From Cochliopodium minus (lineage: Eukaryota; Discosea; Himatismenida; Cochliopodiidae): 12,344 bases of DNA. Made by a program: the position numbers and the translations under genes. Numbering within the stretch: position 1 is the first letter of the stretch; the number at the start of each line of letters is the position of its first letter. The stretch is taken from assembly GCA_024220525.1 (NCBI GenBank), contig JAMYWO010000524.1, positions 1 through 12,344 on the forward strand. The letters run 5' to 3'. Of this stretch, positions 1 through 7,502 are shown one piece after another. Under the pieces are notes generated by a model. The model made no database searches. It was not told the DNA's origin and worked only from the letters and a program-made list of their open reading frames with translations.

Positions 1-2296
1 AAAAAATAAATTTCATTAAAAAAAAGAAAAAAAATAAAGTAAAAATGAAACCTCTAATATAAGGAGTGTCTCATTTTCACTTTTGATGTCGTTGCTGTTA
101 TTTATATTAACATTATTGGTACTAGAACTATTGGTGACTTCTGTACTTGTGCCCTTGCTGTTCAAATCAATGCTCTTGTTGGTGAGCTTCTTAGCAGCGG
201 CTTGAAAGACCTATTATTAAAAATTATAAATAATTTGAAAAAAGTTTAAAAATGTTAAAAAAATTAGAAACAAAAAAAAAATGTTTAGAATAAAAGTTTT
301 AAAAAATCAAAAAAAAAATATTAGAATTGGCCAAAAAATGAAAAAAGAAAAAAAAAATTTAAAAAAATGAAAATGAAAATATAAAAATAATAAACTTATA
401 AAAATAAAATTAATAATAAAATGTGAAATTAAAAATAAAAAATAAAACAAAAATAATAATGAAATGAATAAAAATAAAAATAAATAAAATTTAAAAAACA
501 ATAAAAAATAAAAATAAAATAAATAAAAAAAAATAAAATTAGAAAAGAACCTTGTCCATGCTGATATTCCAAAGCTGATCCAAAAAAACATAAGTGATGT
601 CTCTAGCAAAGAGGGTCCCAAAGAAATACTCCTTCTGGATCTTGTCCTTGGTCATGGTGGTGACTTTGATGGCGTTGTCGAAGGCGCCGAAGGAGATGGC
701 CTTTTCGATGTCGGTGATGTCTTTGAAGGCGATCTTGATCTTTTGGGTGAGCACGAGGGAGAAGAAGCAGATGTAGTTTTCGGAGAGGTACATCGTCCCT
801 GGGTAGTGCATTGGGTTGTTCCACAATGTACATGTATAATCTTTTTTTTTTTTAATAAAATAATAAAAAATAAGAAAAAAAAGTAAAAAATAAAAAAATA
901 AACTTAAAAAATAAACTTAAAGAATAAAATAAACAAATCAAAAGAAAGGATAAATAAAAATTAACAAATAAAAATAAAAATAAAATAGAATAAAAAATAA
1001 AAAAAAACAAATCAAAAAAATTATTTTAAAAATATTTTTTATGATTATTAAAAAAACAATGTTAACAATTAAAAAAAAAACCATTAAAAAAAAAACAAAA
1101 ATGAAGGAATAAAAAAAAATAACAAAAAAAATAAAATAACCGGAGATTATAATAAAAATGAAAAAAACAATTAAAATTGAAATTTTTTAAAAAATATTTT
1201 TACAAGATATCAACTTCTCATTTGGAAGCTGAAACAAATTAACGAAATGAGAATTATTGTTTTCAGATTCCTGCTCAGAGTCTTCCGCCTTAGCCAGAAA
1301 CTTGTCCAACAAAAACTTGATCATGATCTCTCTATCGTTAGGGTCTTTGCTTAACTGAGGATACAGCTTCTCCATGATCCATTTCCACTTTTCTTTGATG
1401 TTGTCCAAACTAAAAAGAATGAAAATAAATATTTAATCAAAATAAAAATTGATTCAATAAAAATATTTAAAAAATAAAATAATTTAAACAAAAATATTTA
1501 GTTGAAAAAAATCTAGATTTTTAAAGAAAATAAAATTCTCAAAAAAAATTTTTGAAGAGAAAGATGTTTAATTTTTCTTTCAAAGAATGTTTTGAAAAAA
1601 AGTATTGAATTGTATTGTTTGGGAATTAAATTATATTGTTGCAATCAATTGAATAGATTACCCATATTCATTTCAATTTTAAAATATGTATGGTATTCTG
1701 CGAAATTAAATGAATATTAGTCTATATTATTGATGGATCTCCCATATCACATTTATCTTTTCTTAATCAGAAATTATTTTAAGAGTACAGAGATATAATT
1801 AAGCCCAAATGAAAATTAATTAGGTGGTATGTTTGAAAAATTTTATATGACAGTCAAGTTGATCAATTGGAAGTTAGTGTGTTCCATTATTAATATGAAA
1901 TGTAAAAATGGAAATTATCTTTAATTTTCAACGTGTATATAAAATGATATAAGTTCCCATATATAATATGATATCTCAATATCCTCTAATAATTAAAAAA
2001 AAGTTTTAATTTTACTTCTCTGCAACAGCCACAGCATTATAATCATTATCTACTATCACTATACGATAATTGGTGGGCTGATTTGCCGCCTTGTTCCTCG
2101 ATACTTTCTTAATGGCATTGGTGAAGAAGCTGGCGAGGCCATTGGTGGTGGAGATGTGCTGCAACATCTGGAAGAACTCGTTTTTATCGAGGACATGATA
2201 CAATTGGTCTTTACCCAGCGTGGGCCTTGGCAATATCCACATATGTGATTTATCACTGATCTTTTTGCTATCTTTGGATTCTATGATGGTGTCCAT
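1..2296 (-). CDS. TBC1D8/9-like Rab GTPase-activating protein with GRAM domain, 5' part only
   Basis: Four exons are seen: 2296-2016, 1409-1204, 840-551 and 210 to about 52, possibly running to the window edge. All joins are GT-AG and in phase, giving about 312 residues. Residues about 18-110 resemble the TBC1D9 N-terminal region, including a helix around 'KEKWKWIMEKL' that matches its 'EHWEWLEQNL'. A GRAM domain follows at about 149-260: 'FVNLFQLPNEKLIS', then 'YPGTMYLSENYICFFS' at 175-190. This order is that of TBC1D8/9 proteins, which stimulate GTP hydrolysis by Rab proteins and bind membranes through GRAM domains. After residue 260 comes a Ser/Asn-rich linker. The catalytic TBC domain is not in the window, so GAP activity is inferred. 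The start is the first in-frame ATG after a TAA. An upstream exon is possible. The exon 4 donor (GTTTCA at 51) is uncertain. Confidence 0.8.
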
Positions 2297-2685
2297 ATCA
2301 ATAAAGATTTGACTTTGATTATTCTCTTTCAATTTTTTTTATATTTTAAGAGAATGGAAGATTCATTTAAATTTAGAGATAGAAAGAACACGAAGATGAA
2401 TCAAATAAAGAAAAAACAAAATCACTCTTTTGAACAGTCTCAATTGAATTGTCTCATTTTTGAAATTAACACCCAAAATTTCAAAATACAACAGATATAT
2501 CAAGAAAATACCTTTCAAAATTATGTTTTTAGAATCAACAAATTCAAAAAGAAAAGTCTTTACTATTTAATTTTTAATCTTTTTTATTTAATTTTGGCGG
2601 TTAATTACCACCTTTTTAAATTTTTGGATTATTTATTGAAACAAAAAATTCATCTTATCCTTTATTAAAAAGTCTAAGCAATTAT
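2297..2685. other. Spacer between two minus-strand genes, with one weak plus-strand ORF
   Basis: This 389-bp stretch should hold the promoter of the TBC1D9-like gene and the 3' end of the Cys/His-protein gene. It is less homopolymeric than other spacers here. On the plus strand it contains an ORF of 104 codons from an ATG at 2354 to a TAA at 2666-2668, with a Lys/Gln/Asn-rich first half and a hydrophobic Leu/Phe/Tyr-rich second half. I recognise no domain in it, and A/T-rich DNA easily produces this composition, so I do not call it a gene. No clear promoter motif was recognised. Confidence 0.5.
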
Positions 2686-3534
2686 TTACTTTTTAGTTTT
2701 GGTCTTTTTGTTGCTTTTTTCATCCTTTTCATTCTTTACCTTCTTTTCATCATTGATCTTATCTAATTTTCTCTTGACAGGTTTCTTCAATTCAGGGTGG
2801 GAGAAAATCCATTTCTTGTATGCCTTGTAGGCGCTAGGACAGAAAACTTTCTTTTTCTCTTCAATTCTCTTCAAAAGTTCATCTTTGTCCACATCATCAT
2901 CTTTGGAGAAGGTAAAATTATAAAAGCTATCAAAGTTTGCTTTCAAAAGTTCCGGAACCTAAAATAAGATTTTAGATTTAATTTAACAATTTAAAATAAT
3001 AATTTATATAACAATTTTACATTGTTGTGTTTTTTTTCTGAGCAGTATCCATCGTGGAAATCACAAAAGTTGCTTTCACCTTTCTTTTTAATGTTGAATT
3101 CAAATAAAGCAGGATCTGCTTTCCAAAAATTTGCCAAATCATATAATTGTCTGCAGCATTTTGGTCCTTTTTTGGAAACTCTCTCCTTGAAGGTTTCCCA
3201 ATCAGGTACAGCTTTAGGAAAAAAAATTGAAATTTATTAATATTGTTATTAAATAATTCTAATAAATTTTTTATTTTTTTAATTTTATTTTACAATCAGA
3301 TTTTCCTTTGAATACTTCTTCATAAAATGATTTTTCTTTAAAGATTGCAGGAAGCTGAATAAAAATAATAATTATTATAATTTATTTTCCAACGAATAAA
3401 TATAAAATTTTTACGTTGCAATATCTGGTTTTTTCTCCTTTTACATAACCACATCTTTTGTTGTGGATGTCGCATTTTGCTCCCTTGCTGTCTTTCAAAT
3501 TTCCGAATTTAAAGATCTTATGAATTTCGCTCAT
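2686..3534 (-). CDS. Unrecognised Cys/His-rich protein with two copies of one module
   Basis: Four exons, 3534-3415, 3354-3294, 3211-3021 and 2958-2686, join in phase (0, 1, 0) to give 214 residues. Introns are 60, 82 and 62 nt. I do not recognise the family. Two related modules are visible. Module A (about 21-96) has C21-x2-H24-x3-C28 and C39, then 'LPAIF', 'SFY', C80 and Y84, and W90. Module B (about 110-181) has C110-x2-H113-x2-C116 and H122, then 'VPELL', 'SFY', C164 and Y168, and W174. The last 30 residues are Lys-rich with alternating Lys/Asp/Glu and could act as a nuclear localisation signal. There is no signal peptide or membrane segment. The Cys/His spacing could suit metal binding, but that is inference. 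The start is the first ATG in exon 1, just after an A-run. Gene structure is well supported; function is unknown. Confidence 0.75.
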
Positions 3535-3794
3535 TTTTTATCTATGTGGATGGAATAAGAATGATTTGAATTTTTAATTTGATTCTTTGGTAAAACTTAC
3601 TGGGTATTCTTCAAGTTAATTTTATTTGGTTGATTTTTTTTTTATTTTTATTTTTATAAATTATTATTTTTTTTTTTTTTAATTTTATAATTTAATTTTC
3701 AGTTATTTTTATTATTTGTTTAGGTATCCTAATTTACTTTCCATACAGCTTTATTTTTTCAAATAATTACTCATTAGAGGAGTTCATTTCAAAT

Positions 3795-4430
3795 ATAAAA
3801 TAATATCATTATATTTTTTTGAAGATCTCATAAAATTCTTAAATATATATTTTTTGTGCATAGCAGGGGAAGATTTTAGATTTTCTTCTTCGAGTTGATC
3901 ATACACATTGATTAGAATATCCTGTTTCTGAAATAAGGCTTTTTCTATTTTTATGATTTGATTGAAATATTTAAATAAATATATTTAGATGAATTTTGTT
4001 CAACAAAAAACAATGATGAACAAAATTAAAATTGGAAAATCTGCATTAAATGATCAACATATTCAATGATTTTGAAATCTTTTTTCAACTCTCCATTTTT
4101 TTAAACAAAAATAATATTTTTAAAACCGTCTACATACAATAAACCACAAATCCAAGACCAAAAACTTTCAAAAATAGAACAATATGATCTATATCAACAA
4201 AATATAAAATAATTACCAAAAACTCATTTATTTCAATGAGATATTCTTTTTCAATTTTAAAAGTTACCAAAATACTCAGTTTCTAAAACAAAAAATTGAG
4301 TATATGAAAACTAAGGTGATGAAGAGATCAGGAATTGAAATTATACAAGGTATTTGAAAGTATTAACATCAAAAAAGGAAATAAATATTCAAAAATTTAT
4401 TCAAAAATTTAATAGAACTTGAATTAATTT
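3795..4430 (-). CDS. Possible small spliced gene, hypothetical
   Basis: On the minus strand, an open stretch of about 49 codons follows a good acceptor ('cttatttcag', near 3926). It ends in TGA near 3795 and encodes a charged helical-looking tail containing 'VYDQLEEENLKSSPAMHKKY'. Further upstream are in-frame blocks with plausible splice sites. One ('FFDVNTFKYL') ends at a GTATAA donor near 4347. Another ('KIEKEYLIEINEFL') follows 'tttgttttag' near 4283 and ends at a GTAATT donor. A third ('LKKDFKIIEY') lies near 4080. These can be joined in phase 0, but the last donor (GTTGAT) is weak and I find no convincing start codon; an ATG at about 4460 reads only a few codons. The composition differs from the homopolymeric spacers. 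It may be a real small protein, a decayed gene or chance. No family recognised. Coordinates are approximate. Confidence 0.3.
3992..4027. repeat. 11-bp perfect inverted repeat
   Basis: The arms AATTTTGTTCA (3992-4002) and TGAACAAAATT (4017-4027) are perfect reverse complements around a 14-nt A-rich loop. The repeat sits in the mixed-composition part of the spacer, within the last proposed intron of the possible small gene. It could form a hairpin in either transcript. No function can be assigned. Confidence 0.7.
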
Positions 4431-4646
4431 AAGAACAAAAATCTCGTTTTTTATCTGTCATGAAAGTAAAAGAAAGATCAAATTTTGTTTACTTGTCAAA
4501 TATTAAAGTTCTTTGGAAATTTTATTCAAATGTTTTGAAGTTTCTAAAGAATATTCTTTTTTTTTTTTTTATATTTATTTTGCATATTTCAAACTTAAAT
4601 TCAAAAAAATAAATAAATAAAAAAAAAGGATTTTTTGCAACAAAAA

Positions 4647-7407
4647 ATGAATTATAAATTGTTCGTAGAGCATCCATTGGTGGAAAGATTGACACCTGGA
4701 GCATTGAGTGCAATTGATCCAACTGCAAAGGCTGTAATATTATGGACGAGTGTTGCAGTCTTATCATTGATAGGATTGGTAAATAAAAATGGAATATGAA
4801 CATAATTTGAACTATATAATTCATTTATTATCCTCACAGATTATAACATAATTTTATTTTATTTTTTATTTTGTTTCTTTTGTACTCAATCGAATATAGA
4901 TATTTGTGATATATATGTTTACCAGAATTGTCGTGGTAGAACAAGGGACTGCCATGGTAATAGAGAAATGGGGAAAATTCAGCAGAAAGGTAAAAAATCA
5001 CTATAAACTCATTCATATAATATATAGGAAAGATTTGAGGCATTATTTGTCTTTCATAATTAAGGGGATCCTATTTTTAATATTTTACACGTGTTTATAT
5101 ACAAATCAATTTGAAAAATCAGGATATTTCATCATAAAGATTAAACTAATTTGAGTCATAAAAGAATAATAATCATAATAATAATCATTAACTTTTTTAA
5201 TCCCATTGTAAAATCAACGAGATATATCTTTTCATTTATGGATAGATAGATTGGAATAGAGAATGATATAAAAATAATGCTAAATAAATTATATACCTTC
5301 GATTAAAAGAAATATTCATTATATCTCTCAAGATTTTAATTATATAGAATAAAAAAAAAAAAAAATCTCACCTTTAAAATATATATTATAAAATATTTGC
5401 ATTTTGAATTTGTTCTAACATTCAAAATGTTTTTTGGTTTTTTAATACTTTTTTTCAAAACAGTTGGAGCCAGGTTTTTATGTTCTAGCACCATTCTATG
5501 AGAAAGCAAGAGTGTTCACGTGGAGAGACTACCAGGTCAACCATTTTTTGGAGTACAACCACCAACAAAAGCAAGAGGTCAAGATCACTCAAACTAAAAC
5601 CACTCGTATCGATTTGAGAGAACAAGTTATGGATTTCCCGTTGCAACAGATCATCACAAGAGATAACGTAGAAATTGGTAATTCTTTTTTTTTTTTTTTA
5701 AATTTATTTTTAAAATTTTTCTTTTTTTTATATTTTTAAAATTTTCTTCTTTTAATCTTTTTAATTTAAAATAAATTTCTCTTTTTAATTGATTTTGCTT
5801 TTGTTTTATTTTTAATAAAATTTTCATGTATTTTTGGTGTATTTTTTTATTATTTGTGGAGTGTCTATGATTGTTTATAAAACCTTGTATATTTTTAATT
5901 ATATTTTAGTATTTTTTTTATTTTTAGATTTGAATTTATTATTCCAATAATTTCTATTTATTTTTTTTAATTTTTTTGTTTATTTTTTTTTTTTGTTAAT
6001 TTTTTTTTTATTTAAAAGAGATTCACCCAATGTTGATTTACATGATCTCCGACCCAGTGAGGGCAGTCTACGAAGTGTACGATCTTTCCCACGCAGTGGA
6101 GAAACTCCTTCAAACTTCCTTGAGAAGCGTCATCGGTGACATGGGTCTTGATGACACTTTGGCATCCAGAGAAGAAATCAACAGGTATTAAAATAATTTT
6201 TTAAATTAATTTTTAATTTGTTTGAATTTTTAATTTTTTTTTTCATTTTTTCATTTTTCATTTTTTTCATTTTTTTTTTTATTTTTGGTAAATTTTATTT
6301 TTGGTCATTGTTTTAATAGTTTAAAAAATATTGTTTATTTTGAATTTCTTATTTGTTTTGCTTTGATTTATTTTTTAGAAATTTTTAAAATCTTTTTATT
6401 TTATCTTATTTGTTTTTTTTTTGTTCTTATTTGATTTTTTTTTTTTGATTTTTTTATCAATTAATTCTATTAAAGTTTAATCATTTGAAATAATTTTTTT
6501 TTCATTTTTATTAATTTAATTTTTTTTTATTCATTTAATTTTTTTTCTTGAAATAATTGTACCAAATTTATTTTTAAATGTTTTTATTTTTGATATTTTA
6601 AATAGAACCGTCTCTCAAAAAGTCAGCAGAGTCTTCCAAAATTGGGGGTTCACACTCCTAAAGGTAGAAATCCTCGAAATTTTGCCAACCAGAACCATCC
6701 AAGAAGCCATGCACAAACAAATTGCCGCAGGTAAATTTTTATTTTTTAAATAACTTGTTTATTTATTTTTTAAATTATTTTTTCTTATGAAATTTTTATT
6801 TTTTCTTATGAAATTTTTATTTATTCATTTAATTTTTCTTTCATTATTTATTTTTTATTTATTTTTTTTAATTTTTCAATAATTTTTTAAATTTTTATTT
6901 TTTAGAGAGATTGAGAAGAGCTTCCATTGTAACATCGGATGGATTCAGAGAACAAATAAAAACAGAGGCAGAAGGAGAATGTCAGAGTGTCATCTCCATT
7001 TCCAAGGGAGAACAACAAGTGGAGATCATCAAGGCCAAAGCTGAAAGCGAGTCCCGCATTTTGATCGCTAAGGCTGAAGCAGAGTCCATCAACATCATTG
7101 CAAACTCTTTGAAGGACTTTAAAATCAATGCAACTCAATACTTGATAGGTAAAAAATTAAATTAAATTAAATTAAATTTAAATTAATTGTTTTATATTTA
7201 AATTAAATTAAAATTTAAATTAATTTTTTTATTTGAAAAGGTATAAAGTTTATTGAGACTTTGACTGCATTGAACCTCCAATCCACCAAACGTTTGTTCT
7301 ACTTCCCTTTTGAAACAAATATCTATGGTGCCTTCAACTTGAATCGTGCTATCACCATTGGAAAGAAAGAGGAAGAAATTGATGAGAAACAATCAATTAA
7401 AAATTAA
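4647..7407 (+). CDS. SPFH/Band 7 (stomatin/prohibitin-like) membrane protein
   Basis: Seven exons, 4647-4778, 4900-4989, 5464-5677, 6019-6184, 6606-6730, 6906-7148 and 7241-7407, join in phase to give 378 residues with a TAA stop. A hydrophobic segment at about 30-52 anchors the protein in a membrane. The SPFH domain follows (about 53-245), with typical stretches 'IITRDNVEIEIHPMLIY', 'SLRSVIGDMGLDDTLASREE' and 'QIAAERLRRASIV'. Residues about 243-310 are rich in Ala, Glu, Lys and Gln ('KAKAESESRILIAKAEAES') and should form the coiled coil through which these proteins oligomerise into ring or cage scaffolds. A C-terminal 'ATQYLIGIKFIETL' follows. SPFH proteins organise membrane microdomains and regulate resident proteins; the membrane and partner here are unknown. 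No mitochondrial presequence is evident. The start is the first ATG after an A-run, and its reading frame leads straight into the membrane segment. Introns are T-rich except intron 2 (4990-5463), which is mixed. Confidence 0.93.
5400..5429. repeat. 10-bp perfect inverted repeat near the end of SPFH intron 2
   Basis: CATTTTGAAT (5400-5409) and ATTCAAAATG (5420-5429) are perfect reverse complements with a 10-nt loop, 34 nt upstream of the exon 3 acceptor at 5462-5463. A hairpin here would lie within the branch-point and polypyrimidine region and might influence splicing. That effect is only inference. Confidence 0.7.
6781..6821 (+). repeat. Two tandem copies of a 21-bp unit in SPFH intron 5
   Basis: The 20-mer tttcttatgaaatttttatt occurs at 6781-6800 and again at 6802-6821, an offset of 21 bp with no mismatch. 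It lies in the 175-nt intron between exons 5 and 6. The match includes non-homopolymer bases (cttatg), so it looks like a recent local duplication and not chance low complexity. Confidence 0.75.
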
Positions 7408-7502
7408 AAAAACATTTTTTTTTTTGTAAAAATTAAAAATTTTTTTATGTGGAATTTTTTTTTTGGTTTTTTTTTAATATTTTATTTTATAATCATTAAT
7501 TT
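7408..7502. terminator. Shared 3' region of two convergent genes
   Basis: Only 95 bp separate the TAA of the SPFH gene (plus, ending at 7407) from the stop of the Rpn5 gene (minus, ending at 7503). The stretch is nearly pure A/T with T runs of 8-10. Both transcripts must be cleaved and polyadenylated here or overlap into each other's 3' end. No unambiguous AATAAA signal can be assigned to one gene in such A/T-rich sequence. Confidence 0.5.

Larger units (their letters stand above)
3535..4646. other. 1.1-kb spacer, shared upstream region of two divergent genes
   Basis: This spacer separates the start of the Cys/His-protein gene (minus) from the start of the SPFH gene (plus), so it should hold both promoters. 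Positions 3600-3720 and 4550-4630 are mostly T or A runs. Positions about 3780-4530 have mixed, non-homopolymeric sequence, contain a possible spliced minus-strand gene (separate entry) and an 11-bp inverted repeat at 3992-4027. No tRNA, transposase or known promoter element was recognised. Confidence 0.5.

Noticed and set aside
307-621. Minus-strand ORF of 104 codons rich in Phe and Leu
   Set aside because: It reads through A/T runs of the intron between exons 3 and 4 of the TBC-like gene and into exon 3 in the wrong frame.
2354-2668. Plus-strand ORF of 104 codons in the spacer, partly hydrophobic
   Set aside because: No recognisable domain and a composition expected from A/T-rich DNA; it covers the likely promoter of the minus-strand gene. 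Kept only as a note.
4522-4824. Minus-strand ORF over SPFH exon 1
   Set aside because: Antisense shadow of a coding exon extended through an A/T-rich flank.
4906-5154. Plus-strand ORF of 82 codons
   Set aside because: It is SPFH exon 2 read past its GT donor at 4990 into the intron.
6902-7138. Minus-strand ORF with many Ser, Leu and Phe
   Set aside because: Antisense shadow of the Ala/Glu-rich coiled-coil exon of the SPFH gene.
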